Source: Thalassospira sp. TSL5-1 (GTDB taxonomy: Bacteria > Pseudomonadota > Alphaproteobacteria > Rhodospirillales > Thalassospiraceae). From it: DNA of 64,000 nucleotides. The position numbers and the translations under genes were made by a program. The notes beneath the pieces are model-generated. The model was given only the letters and a program-made list of their open reading frames with translations, was not told where the DNA came from and searched no databases. This document shows, one piece after another, positions 43,563 through 52,285 of this stretch (positions are counted from its first letter, which is position 1; every line of letters begins with the position of its first letter). The DNA lies in the NCBI RefSeq assembly GCF_001907695.1, contig NZ_KV880637.1:558001-622000 (forward strand), in the 5' to 3' direction.

Positions 43563-44636
43563 ATGGCCGAAGGCGAAGACGACAGCCAAAAAACAGAAGA
43601 GCCTTCCCAAAAAAAGCTCGATGATGCGCGCGAAAAGGGTCAGGTGCCGGTTTCCAAGGAAGTCGGCAATTTCATGCTGCTGTTTGGCGGGGCTTTGGTC
43701 ATCATGATGATGGCACCGGGCATGGCCGATAGTGTGCGGGATTATTCCCTGCAGTTTATCACGCACCCAAATTCTTTCAGCTTTAATCAGGATGGTGTGC
43801 GCGCTTTGTGGCTCGATATGATTATCGGCTTTTTCAAGATCATGGGTGTGCCGTTTTTGCTGTTGATGTTTTTCGCCGCAGCGGGCCATCTGGTGCAAAA
43901 CGGGCTTGTCATTTCATCGGAGCGGATCAAGGTCGATATTACCAAGCTCAGTCCGCTCAAGGGGCTCAAGAACCTGTTTTCGATGAAAACGATGGTCGAG
44001 TTCGTCAAGAATATCCTGAAAATCATTCTGGTAGGCTCGGTCCTGGCGGTGGTGATCATTCCCAAAATCGACGATATCGGTATTTACCCGCTGATGTCGC
44101 TGCCGGAGATTCTCGATAATTTATATCAGTTGATCATTATTTTGATGATTGCGGCTGTGTCGTTAACCGCGGTGATTGCCGGGGCGGACTTTGCCTATCA
44201 GCGGTATGAATTCAACAAATCCATGCGCATGTCCAAGCAGGAAATAAAGGACGAATACAAACAGACCGAAGGCAGCCCGGAAATCAAGGCCAAGGTCCGC
44301 CAGATCCGCATGGAACGCGCGCAAAAACGCATGATGCAAAATGTGCCCAGTGCTGACGTTGTCATCACCAACCCGACGCATTATGCCGTGGCCCTGAAAT
44401 ATGATATGGACGCCATGCAGGCCCCGCGCTGTGTGGCCAAGGGGCAGGACAATGTCGCCCTGCGCATTCGCGAGGTTGCCAAGGAAAACGACGTAACCGT
44501 GCTGGAAAACCCGCCGGTGGCCCGTGCCCTTTTTGCGACTGTCGAGGTCGATCAGGAAATTCCGCCCGAACATTACAAGGCGGTTGCGGAAATCATTTCC
44601 TATGTCTTTCGCCTGCGAGGCAAGAAATTTGGTTAA
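43563..44636 (+). CDS. flhB: Flagellar export switch protein FlhB
   Basis: From the ATG at 43563 (AGGA seven bases upstream) the protein has 357 residues. EKTEEPS-like start (DSQKTEEPSQKKLDDAREKGQV), four membrane helices, then the cytoplasmic domain with the NPTH autocleavage site (N270-H273) and APRCVAKGQDNVALRIREVA. FlhB selects hook or filament substrates after cleavage and works with FliK. A second, cleavage-site-free copy of this domain is encoded at 39611. cckA follows. Confidence 0.95.
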   Translation: MAEGEDDSQKTEEPSQKKLDDAREKGQVPVSKEVGNFMLLFGGALVIMMMAPGMADSVRDYSLQFITHPNSFSFNQDGVRALWLDMIIGFFKIMGVPFLLLMFFAAAGHLVQNGLVISSERIKVDITKLSPLKGLKNLFSMKTMVEFVKNILKIILVGSVLAVVIIPKIDDIGIYPLMSLPEILDNLYQLIIILMIAAVSLTAVIAGADFAYQRYEFNKSMRMSKQEIKDEYKQTEGSPEIKAKVRQIRMERAQKRMMQNVPSADVVITNPTHYAVALKYDMDAMQAPRCVAKGQDNVALRIREVAKENDVTVLENPPVARALFATVEVDQEIPPEHYKAVAEIISYVFRLRGKKFG

Positions 44637-44866
44637 ACCGTTTTCCTTTTTCCTTGCCTTGATGTTAACAGGCTGTTCTTTGTGTGGGCTGGCAGTCAGT
44701 CGGGGACTAGGATTTTTTTCCCTGGTGCCATGACGTTGCCGTGTTTGCATTTTTCTATAGGTACGCCTTGGGGAACTGGTGATAAAACTTGCTGGTAGCC
44801 AGTGGGCGCAATTGCAGCTAAAACTATAGGCTGTCGTAATAAGCTGTTGGTAATAAAGGCGGTGAC

Positions 44867-47593
44867 GTGCTGTTACGGGGGTTAATCCTTGCAGTAAGTG
44901 TGGCGTTTGTCGGTTTCATCTATGTCATGATGCAGATCATGGCAAAGGCCGGCATCGATACGCGCTTGATGTGGATCATTGGCGCAATGGTTACAGGCGT
45001 TGCCGTGTTGGCGGTTGGGGCCCTGTCCATCACAGCGCGACGCAAAACCGGCGAACAGGATCTGGCGCCGCTCCTGTCGGGCTTTTCGGCATCCGACATT
45101 GGCCTCGCCCTGATCGATGCCTATGGTCGTACGCTTTATGCCAACCCGTCCTTTTCCCGCAAACTGGGCATTATGCCCGGCGAGGATATGCTTGCCGCGC
45201 TGGAAGGCCGCTTGAGCGCGCTTAATCTTGATACATCCGAACTGACCGACCTACGGGCCCGCGCCATGCGCGGCGAAACCGGCGAGATTTACCTTGATCT
45301 TGCCCCGGATGGCACGCTGGCCGCTCCGGCGGATGAGGTTTCTGCCGATCTTTCGCCAAACGGCCATACCGCGATAGACCCGAATGCCGAAGACCCTGCC
45401 GTTGCCTCCTATCTGGTATCCCAGGGGGACGGGCAGGGCGATGATGCCGCCAATGCCACCGCCACCCAAGCGGCGGGCGCATTGGCAACAACATCTGCAA
45501 CAGCAACCGGGCGCGCCGCACAGCCCCGGCGCACGCTCCGCCTTGCCGTGACTCCCGCCGATGCAAGGCGGGGTAAAATGCTTTGGACGGTCGATGGTGT
45601 GGATGCCGCCAGCCGTACCGCCATGATAGTGGAACAGGGCCGCCAGCTTGCCCTGCAGGATGCCGGGAACATTGCCGCCAGTCTGTCGCCCGATATGTCT
45701 GACCAGGTTGGTGGTGTTGCCTCGCATCTTCCGGCAGGCACACAGGGCTTTGAACATGCCGATCAAATGATCGAACGCCTGCCGGTCGGGGTGTTTGGCC
45801 TGGATGGCGAGGGGCGCATTCTGTATGTCAATCAGCGTCTGGCAACCTGGCTGGGGGGCAAGCCCGAAGATTATCGCGACGGAACCATCGAACTGGCCGA
45901 CCTGATTGGCGGGGATGGCATGAATGGCGAAGTGCGCCTGAAGGTGCGCGGGGGCGAGCCGATCAAATGCTTTATGACCCATTCGATCAATGCGCCCAAT
46001 ACCGGGCCGATTCGCAGCCAGGCCGTTGTTTTCCCCGACCCGATGCCCGCCCATGAATGGGAACATGCTCTGGCCGAAACCGAACGCCGGGTGCGCTGGT
46101 TCTTTGATGAAAGCCCGTTATCGATTGTTCTGGCCGACCTGAGCGGCACCGTCACCGATGCCAACCGCGCCTTTATCGAAACCGCCGGGCAGCGGCGTGA
46201 ACGGGTGATTGGCCGTTCGATTTTGGAATTGATTTTGCCTGAAGACCGCGACGATGTGGCGCGGTATCTGTCCAAGGCGGTGACGGGAATGGGCAAGGGC
46301 GGCCAGATCGAGGCCCGCCTGCAAGGCTCGCGCGGGGTGGCGGTGCATATTTACCTGCAACGTGTGGCCGGGCGCTCGGGCGAAAGCGGCGCTTTGTTGC
46401 TGAACTTCCTCGATACGACCGAGCAGAAAAACCTCGAAGAACAGTTTGCACAGTCGCAAAAAATGCAGGCGGTGGGCCAGCTTGCCGGCGGCGTTGCGCA
46501 CGATTTCAATAACCTTTTGACAGCGATGATCGGGTTCTGTGATTTGTTGCTGTCGCGCCACGGGCCGGGCGACCCCAGCTTTGCCGACATCATGCAAATC
46601 AAGCAGAATGCCAATCGTGCGGCCAATCTGGTACGCCAGCTTTTGGCCTTTTCGCGCCGCCAAACGTTGCAGCCCAAGGTGATTAACATCACCGATGCCC
46701 TGGCCGAAATGTCCAACCTGCTGCGCCGCCTGATTGGCGAGAAAATCGATCTCAAGGTTGCGCATGGCCGCGATATTGGCCTGGTCAAGGTGGATCCGGG
46801 CCAGTTGGACCAGGTGATTATCAATCTGGTGGTCAATGCCCGTGATGCCATGTCGGCCGAGGGTGGTGTTCTGTCGATCAAGACCGGCAACGAAATTGTT
46901 GACGAATCCAGGCATGATGGCGCGGAAATCATCCCGGCGGGGGATTATGTCCGGATCGAGGTGCGCGATACCGGCATTGGCATCCCCAAGGATAATTTAA
47001 CTCGCATTTTTGAACCCTTCTTCTCGACCAAGCAGCGCGGCGAAGGCACGGGCCTTGGGCTTTCCACCGTTTATGGTATCGTCAAACAGACCGGCGGTTT
47101 CATTTCGGTCGATAGTGAAATGGGCGTTGGCACTACCTTCACCATTTACCTGCCACGCTATGAAATCACGGCCGAGGAACTGGCTGCAAGCCAGGCCGTA
47201 AGCGAAGAAGCCCCGTCACGCGACTTGACGGGCAGTGGGGCCATTTTGCTGGTCGAGGATGAAGATGCGGTGCGCACCTTTGGCGCACGTGCCCTGCGTG
47301 GCAAGGGCTATGATGTGCTTGAAGCCAGCAATGGTGAAAATGCGCTGGAAGTACTGGAAAAAACCGACAAGACAATTGATCTGGTAATTTCCGATGTCGT
47401 CATGCCCGGTATGGATGGCCCGACCCTGATCCGCCAGTTGCGCGACGCGCGGCCGGACCTGAAGGTTATTTTCATTTCCGGTTACGCCGAAGATACCTAT
47501 CGCGATGAACTGGACGAGGAAAACGGCGTGCATTTCCTGCCCAAGCCTTTCTCGCTTAAGGAACTGGCAACCAAGGTCAAGGAAGTGTTGTAA
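44867..47593 (+). CDS. cckA: Cell-cycle hybrid histidine kinase CckA
   Basis: A 908-residue protein from a GTG. Two membrane helices (about 3-24, 33-52), PAS-like domains (about 70-150, 300-390, 415-525), HisKA with the phospho-site H545 in GGVAHDFNNLL, an HATPase domain with NARDAMS and the G boxes (DTGIGI, GTGLGLSTVYG), and a C-terminal receiver with D843. CckA phosphorylates CtrA and CpdR through ChpT. A low-complexity Ala/Asp/Thr stretch lies between PAS domains (about 150-230). Placement next to flhB is seen in other alphaproteobacteria and ties motility to the CtrA pathway. Confidence 0.93.
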   Translation: MLLRGLILAVSVAFVGFIYVMMQIMAKAGIDTRLMWIIGAMVTGVAVLAVGALSITARRKTGEQDLAPLLSGFSASDIGLALIDAYGRTLYANPSFSRKLGIMPGEDMLAALEGRLSALNLDTSELTDLRARAMRGETGEIYLDLAPDGTLAAPADEVSADLSPNGHTAIDPNAEDPAVASYLVSQGDGQGDDAANATATQAAGALATTSATATGRAAQPRRTLRLAVTPADARRGKMLWTVDGVDAASRTAMIVEQGRQLALQDAGNIAASLSPDMSDQVGGVASHLPAGTQGFEHADQMIERLPVGVFGLDGEGRILYVNQRLATWLGGKPEDYRDGTIELADLIGGDGMNGEVRLKVRGGEPIKCFMTHSINAPNTGPIRSQAVVFPDPMPAHEWEHALAETERRVRWFFDESPLSIVLADLSGTVTDANRAFIETAGQRRERVIGRSILELILPEDRDDVARYLSKAVTGMGKGGQIEARLQGSRGVAVHIYLQRVAGRSGESGALLLNFLDTTEQKNLEEQFAQSQKMQAVGQLAGGVAHDFNNLLTAMIGFCDLLLSRHGPGDPSFADIMQIKQNANRAANLVRQLLAFSRRQTLQPKVINITDALAEMSNLLRRLIGEKIDLKVAHGRDIGLVKVDPGQLDQVIINLVVNARDAMSAEGGVLSIKTGNEIVDESRHDGAEIIPAGDYVRIEVRDTGIGIPKDNLTRIFEPFFSTKQRGEGTGLGLSTVYGIVKQTGGFISVDSEMGVGTTFTIYLPRYEITAEELAASQAVSEEAPSRDLTGSGAILLVEDEDAVRTFGARALRGKGYDVLEASNGENALEVLEKTDKTIDLVISDVVMPGMDGPTLIRQLRDARPDLKVIFISGYAEDTYRDELDEENGVHFLPKPFSLKELATKVKEVL

Positions 47594-47595
47594 GG

Positions 47596-48102
47596 GTGCG
47601 TGCCCGTATCCTGGTCAGTTCCTGCCTGCTGGGTGCACCGGTGCGCTATAATGGTTCGGCCAAAACCCTGTTTCATGCGGCGATGGATCGCTGGCAACAG
47701 GAAGAACGTTTGGTGCCTGTGTGCCCGGAAGTTGCCGCAGGCCTGCTGATACCACGCCCGCCCGCCGAAATTGAACCGGGACATGACGGCGCCGATGTGG
47801 TGAATAACACCGCCCGTATTTATGAAAATACCGGCGGCGATGTGACCGATGCCTTTTTATCAGGGGCACATATCGCGCTTGATATTGCCCGTGCCCATCA
47901 ATGCCGCTTTGCCCTGCTAACCGATTGCAGCCCGTCTTGCGGCAGCAGCTTTATTTATGATGGTTACTTTAACGGCACGCGCCATGCTGGCATTGGCGCA
48001 ACGGTGGCCTTACTTCACCAAAACGGCATTACCGTCTTTGCCAATAGCGAACAGGGCATCACCCGGCTGCAACAGGCGCTCGATCAGGCGGACAGGGCCT
48101 AA
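47596..48102 (+). CDS. DUF523 protein, TudS-like
   Basis: A 168-residue DUF523 protein. Conserved cysteines are C10 (SSCLLG), the Cys in VCPEVAAGL and the pair in DCSPSCGSSF, which suit a [4Fe-4S] site. One family member, TudS, removes sulfur from 2-thiouracil; other members may process other thio-nucleobases. It begins with GTG 2 bp after cckA, and its stop overlaps the convergent PH-domain gene by 4 bp. Confidence 0.8.
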   Translation: MRARILVSSCLLGAPVRYNGSAKTLFHAAMDRWQQEERLVPVCPEVAAGLLIPRPPAEIEPGHDGADVVNNTARIYENTGGDVTDAFLSGAHIALDIARAHQCRFALLTDCSPSCGSSFIYDGYFNGTRHAGIGATVALLHQNGITVFANSEQGITRLQQALDQADRA

Positions 48103-48869
48103 AATGTCTCGCTTTCCGGCGGTAGGTTGCGGTTTTGGTCTTGCGCCTCGATCACGGTTTCGCGCGACCGCCCGGTAATGTTGACCGGCTGGCTGGCCTG
48201 GTGGGATGTCACCCGACCAAAGAAATCGGATAGTTCCTTTGCCACCTTTTCCGGCGATGTGACCTGGCGCAGGGTAAAGCTATAGCCCAGCCGGTCGGTA
48301 ATGCGCAGGTCGCCAAAATCAAAGATATTGCCAATCACGCTTTTATAAATCTGCGTCGCCTTGATGGCTTCAAACCCGGTATCGTCCTGATCCTTGATGA
48401 AAACGCCACTGCGCGTAACGATGCGGTTATTGGTAATCACACGTTCAAAGAAAAACAGGTCACGAATGGCGGTAATGGGCAGCAAAATGCTGTCGCGCGC
48501 CGCAGCGGTGGACAGACCAAGGGCCCGGCGGAAAATCCGCCAGATAATCGAAATCGCCGCGATAATCAGACCAAACAGGGCAATCGAAAATACAAACTCG
48601 TAGTTGTCCCACAGCCGGTTTAGGGCGGCAAAGGCATCCGGCCCGGTTACGGCGGATTTAAGGTAGGGACGCAGAAAGTCGTAAATCTCGGCATAGTGAT
48701 AGGCGGCATAAATCAGCACCGCCAGCCAGATGATCTTGATAATGCCCGGCACCAGAACCGATGTGGGCGATAACGGCAAATTCATGATTACGACTTCACC
48801 GTCATGCAAATGGCGGCGAATCCCCTTAAAGGGCTTGGTTTGCGCGTTTTCGTGGGGCTTCTGGCTCAT
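48099..48869 (-). CDS. PH-domain membrane protein (YdbS/bPH2-like)
   Basis: The ATG at 48869 (AGGA eight bases upstream) gives 256 residues; a longer reading to 48926 is less likely. Two membrane segments (about 35-57, 95-120) are followed by a bacterial PH-like domain with ITNNRIVTRSGVFIKD and DFGDLRITDRLG. The tail is polar. Function is unknown; such proteins are often involved in envelope homeostasis. Confidence 0.7.
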   Translation of the reverse strand: MSQKPHENAQTKPFKGIRRHLHDGEVVIMNLPLSPTSVLVPGIIKIIWLAVLIYAAYHYAEIYDFLRPYLKSAVTGPDAFAALNRLWDNYEFVFSIALFGLIIAAISIIWRIFRRALGLSTAAARDSILLPITAIRDLFFFERVITNNRIVTRSGVFIKDQDDTGFEAIKATQIYKSVIGNIFDFGDLRITDRLGYSFTLRQVTSPEKVAKELSDFFGRVTSHQASQPVNITGRSRETVIEAQDQNRNLPPESETF

Positions 48870-48965
48870 CGGGGCGATCCTGTTGCGGCTTTTGCCCCAC
48901 CATACTGTGTATGGGATATTTCGCAAGCAGGCAGCTTGTGTTGCTAACCGGGTAAGTTGCGGCTT

Positions 48966-49778
48966 TCAAAATTGCCCGTCTTTGGCGAATAAATCCGCCA
49001 GAACGGCCTTGCGTGCAGTTAAACCCGCTGGCCGTGCCGGGCGAGTGGTATCGCGGGTCAGGCGGGCAAAAACCACTTTGCGGTCGCCTTTTTCGGCCCA
49101 GCCCACAAACCAGCCCACCGGCTGCCCCTTGATCACACTGCCATCGGGTTTCTGTGATGGCGCGCTACCGGTTTTGCCATAAACATGCCAGCCGCTGGGT
49201 TGCAGGCCGATATCAAACAGTTTGGGGGCCATTTTATAGGCGGTGGGCGAAACTGGTAACTCCTGGCGCAGCAATTTTTGCAAGAAGGCCACCTCTTCGG
49301 CGGGCGATATCTGCAGGCTGGAACTTAACCACGCACCCGTCAGGCCGTTATCTTTGCCCGCATCGCCCGAAACATCGCCATTGCCATAATCAAATGCGCG
49401 CACATAATTTTCATAGCGTTCAACGCCCAGCCGTTGCGTAATCTGCTGCGAATACCAAACGACAGAATATTTGATCCAGCGTGCCGGGTCGGTATCCTGT
49501 TGCCATTCCTTGCGCCAGTCGGGATAGCCCTGTTTGAACGGCCAGACCGGGTGATGGGTGTCCTTTAATATTCCGGCATCATATCCCATCAGGCTGATGG
49601 CGATTTTAAAGGTCGAAGCCGCACTGGCACGCTGCTGGCAGTCACCCTGCGAGATCAGGGTTTCACCTGTTTTGGCATCGGCCAGCAGGGTACAAACGGT
49701 TATTGTCTTTGCCTGGCTGGCCTGCGGCAAAAACACTGTTCCTGCGACAATCGCCAAAATAACCGCGCCAATTTTCAT
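48966..49778 (-). CDS. Class D (OXA-type) beta-lactamase
   Basis: From the ATG at 49778 the protein has 270 residues with a Sec signal peptide (1-23). The class D motifs are all present: S55-TFK58, S105-V-V107, YGN at 131-133 and KTG at 202-204, with WFVGW near the end. The Lys58 is the one usually carbamylated. A longer reading to 49907 runs into the decayed lodB fragment and is rejected. It is a single chromosomal gene with no integron or transposon signs. Substrate range cannot be inferred. Confidence 0.9.
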   Translation of the reverse strand: MKIGAVILAIVAGTVFLPQASQAKTITVCTLLADAKTGETLISQGDCQQRASAASTFKIAISLMGYDAGILKDTHHPVWPFKQGYPDWRKEWQQDTDPARWIKYSVVWYSQQITQRLGVERYENYVRAFDYGNGDVSGDAGKDNGLTGAWLSSSLQISPAEEVAFLQKLLRQELPVSPTAYKMAPKLFDIGLQPSGWHVYGKTGSAPSQKPDGSVIKGQPVGWFVGWAEKGDRKVVFARLTRDTTRPARPAGLTARKAVLADLFAKDGQF

Positions 49779-49860
49779 GGTTAGCTCTGCCCCATTTTTA
49801 TCACCAGGCAGCAGTCTGGGCGCAAAACTTGAATTTAGTCTGAATAAATGGTTTTTCCGT

Positions 49861-50040
49861 TGTCGGTTCTCTGTCGTGGCGACGCTATCAGCAGATGGAA
49901 TCGGCAAAGCGCGTTTCTTGCCGGTATATTTTTAGCTGTCGAAATAAAAATTCTCCCACATCTTTTGAGTCGCCGCGTTATAGACTAACACGGGGTTATA
50001 ACTTACTTGAGTCGCCTGGAAAGTGGATTCGCTGGTTTGA
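49861..50040 (-). pseudogene. Decayed second copy of the LodB-like gene 3' end
   Basis: Positions 49901-50012 align without gaps to 51231-51342 inside the intact LodB-like gene (offset 1330), then with a 1-base shift to about 50040/51371. Identical stretches include CCGGTATATT and most of CAAAAATTCTC.CACA. In protein terms YNAATQK... matches YNAAVQK.... The copy has a stop codon and a frameshift, so it is not functional. Weaker similarity extends left to about 49871. Its presence on the left of the AT-rich island marks a duplication or replacement event. Confidence 0.65.
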
Positions 50041-50063
50041 TATGAAAAACATTTTCTTGTTCA

Positions 50064-50081
50064 TTTTTTTTTTTTTTTTTT
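50064..50081. repeat. Run of 18 T
   Basis: A homopolymer of 18 T sits at the left border of the AT-rich island. It is long enough to slip in replication and in sequencing, so its length may be uncertain. Confidence 0.8.
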
Positions 50082-50242
50082 ACTTCAAGAGATAAAGTTT
50101 TCCCCGATAGGATCTGTCTTGTGATCAGGTGGTGGTACTGGTGTCGTAAGTTTAATAAGATTTTTTTTGGGGGTATTTTCTGGAAAAATACTTTAGTTAA
50201 CTCGTCTTTGAGGATCATCGCATAGTTGCAAAATTTTGATAT

Positions 50243-50686
50243 TTGACGAAGGATGAAACGACATCTGGTCGCCGACTGCAGCAATACATAGATAATCTTG
50301 CCATCGTCACGGCCAAAGAAGCGATACAGAAGGAAATGGAGCGCGTTATGGCAATATCTCTTGATGGTTTGATCGGCCTACTTGAACGCTGGAGTCGGTG
50401 GAAAAAACTGAACGCCACACCGGAGCGTGTCGATCACTTGGAAAGCGAAATAAAGATGATAAAACAAAGGATTGACAGTATTGGAGACGGTAAACTTTTA
50501 TGTTCAGAGTGCGGAAAAGGCCCGGTTAGCATCAAAGCTGTAACCGAGCCTTTTGGTAAAAACGGGCAACAACAGATAATTTATCGAACGTGCTCGGAAT
50601 GTGGCAGTATCGGCAAAATCAACGGTGCAATTTTAAAACGACCGGACGCTGACAAGTCGATAAATCTCCCTTATGAGCCTTTATGA
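50243..50686 (+). CDS. Unknown protein with a C4 zinc ribbon
   Basis: A 147-residue protein from a TTG; a later ATG is possible. The N-terminal 85 residues are helical and charged (coiled-coil pattern around LESEIKMIKQRID). The C-terminal part has two CxxC knuckles (CSECG and CSECG, 42 residues apart), a likely zinc ribbon. I do not recognise a family. Base composition is more AT-rich than in the neighbours, and the gene lies in the island bracketed by lodB copies, so it is probably acquired. Confidence 0.6.
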   Translation: MTKDETTSGRRLQQYIDNLAIVTAKEAIQKEMERVMAISLDGLIGLLERWSRWKKLNATPERVDHLESEIKMIKQRIDSIGDGKLLCSECGKGPVSIKAVTEPFGKNGQQQIIYRTCSECGSIGKINGAILKRPDADKSINLPYEPL

Positions 50687-50746
50687 TAGGGGCGTGTCCA
50701 AAGAAAAAATAGGTTTTTAGGTCTCAAGTTTTTAGGGATATAAACA

Positions 50747-51097
50747 ATGAATATTCCGGCGTCTCTAATTGTAAGTTATTCAATATTCAGTATTTTCCTG
50801 TTCTATCAACAGCTTCACGTTAAGAAATTTAATGGTTCCAGTCATCTGATGGGCGCAGTACTCGGAATATCAGGTCTTACTGGTACGATATTTGGTATCG
50901 TGTTTTTACTCTTCTGGGGCTATGAGGTTAGTTGGTATCAGGCTGTCGCGTTGTTTGGAATCGCATTTTTGATCCAATCGATATGGTTTTTGATCGAAGC
51001 AAAATTTGGAATAAGAAACCTGTATGGGGTATTCAGTCTTGTCGGCCTTGTTGTACTGCCTGTATCAGGATACTTTATGTGGTCAGAGTTGCCATAA
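50747..51097 (+). CDS. Unknown small membrane protein
   Basis: A 116-residue protein with four predicted membrane helices (about 5-22, 36-57, 64-84, 93-112) and few charged residues. No family recognised. It follows the zinc-ribbon gene by 60 bp in the same AT-rich island, so the two may be a unit. Confidence 0.6.
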   Translation: MNIPASLIVSYSIFSIFLFYQQLHVKKFNGSSHLMGAVLGISGLTGTIFGIVFLLFWGYEVSWYQAVALFGIAFLIQSIWFLIEAKFGIRNLYGVFSLVGLVVLPVSGYFMWSELP

Positions 51098-51163
51098 ATT
51101 CGATGGTCAAAAATTAGGTGGATAGTTCGCCGCCGGATAAGGATTAGTCTTTTATATCTCTCA

Positions 51164-52285
51164 CTACGGTAAGTTATCGATTTTGCAGTTCGGGCGATCA
51201 TCTTTCTGGCGGCGCAGCCAAAAGGGCGTATCGACAAAGCGTGTTTCCTGCCGGTATATTTTCTGGCGCTGGGTCAAAAATTCTCGCACACCTTTTTGAA
51301 CGGCAGCATTATAGGCAATAAGGGCATCGCCACTGCCCTTATGTGCCTGGAAAATGGCCTCGCTGGCCTGGCGGGCCATCCAAAGGGCTGTGGTCATGCC
51401 ATGTGAGGATAGCGGGTCAAATGCCGCTGCGGCATCACCAACAGCCGCCCAGTTTGGCCCGGAAGCTGGTGTCATCCAGGTGGTGCCCGCACTGGCCAAT
51501 ATCGGTAAATGATCACCCAGCGAAAACCCGGCGCTATCGATCCAGCGGGAAATATGCCGGGTTTGCGCAACAAGCCCGGCCCATACGCCATGATCACGGC
51601 TGACGCCTGCTGGCAGTAAATCAGGGTCAGAAAAATAGCTGATCACCATATCCCCGCTGGGCAGCAGGGCGGCATACCACCAGCCATCCTCCACCGTTTC
51701 AATCAGGGTCGCCGGGGTGGGGGCCACATCGAGGTCGGTTTGCTGTAAAAAACAATGTGCGGCCACCAATTGGTCCGCCCGCTTGCGTGTGCCCTGGGTC
51801 GCGGCAAGGCTGCTGGCCCGCCCGGTGCAATCCAGGACAAAGCGAAAAACACCTTCCTCGCCATTGGCAAAACCGAGATGCCATTTATCATTTTCCAACC
51901 GGGCATGTTGCACGGTCGTTTCGATGTGCCGGGGGCTGGTCTTAAGTGCTGTTGCAAACAGGTCGGCTTCAAACCCGGCGCGGTCCAGCACCGTGCCGGG
52001 CCCTTCCAGATGCACAATGGCGTTACGTTCGCGCAATTGCCCGCTGCCCCAGGCGGAAAAGCTGGTATTGGCCGGGCGGTGGATGGGCCGGGTGATCAGA
52101 TCGGCCAGCCCCAGATCGACCAAAATGGTGTTGGCGGCGGGCGACAGGGTTTCACCAATGCGTGCGCGGTCCTTGGCGGGCGGGGCTGCGACCCAAACCG
52201 GGCGCACCCCGCGTTGTGCCAATGCAACGCAGGATGCCGCCCCGGCAATGCCGCCGCCAATCACGGCGATGTCAGCAGGTTTCAT
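51164..52285 (-). CDS. LodB/GoxB-like FAD-dependent maturase
   Basis: A 373-residue flavoprotein. The FAD-binding GGGIAGAASC motif is at residues 10-19, and a second conserved GDAAAAFDPLSSHG motif is at about 290. It resembles LodB/GoxB, which helps form the cysteine tryptophylquinone cofactor in the partner oxidase. Its ATG overlaps the stop of the LodA-like gene by 4 bases, supporting a shared complex. A decayed copy of its 3' end lies at 49861-50040. Confidence 0.82.
   Translation of the reverse strand: MKPADIAVIGGGIAGAASCVALAQRGVRPVWVAAPPAKDRARIGETLSPAANTILVDLGLADLITRPIHRPANTSFSAWGSGQLRERNAIVHLEGPGTVLDRAGFEADLFATALKTSPRHIETTVQHARLENDKWHLGFANGEEGVFRFVLDCTGRASSLAATQGTRKRADQLVAAHCFLQQTDLDVAPTPATLIETVEDGWWYAALLPSGDMVISYFSDPDLLPAGVSRDHGVWAGLVAQTRHISRWIDSAGFSLGDHLPILASAGTTWMTPASGPNWAAVGDAAAAFDPLSSHGMTTALWMARQASEAIFQAHKGSGDALIAYNAAVQKGVREFLTQRQKIYRQETRFVDTPFWLRRQKDDRPNCKIDNLP

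Noticed and set aside
44629-44733. Possible tiny lipoprotein (LTGC box) at the end of flhB
   Set aside because: About 33 residues, overlaps flhB, no ribosome binding site; the lipobox is probably chance.
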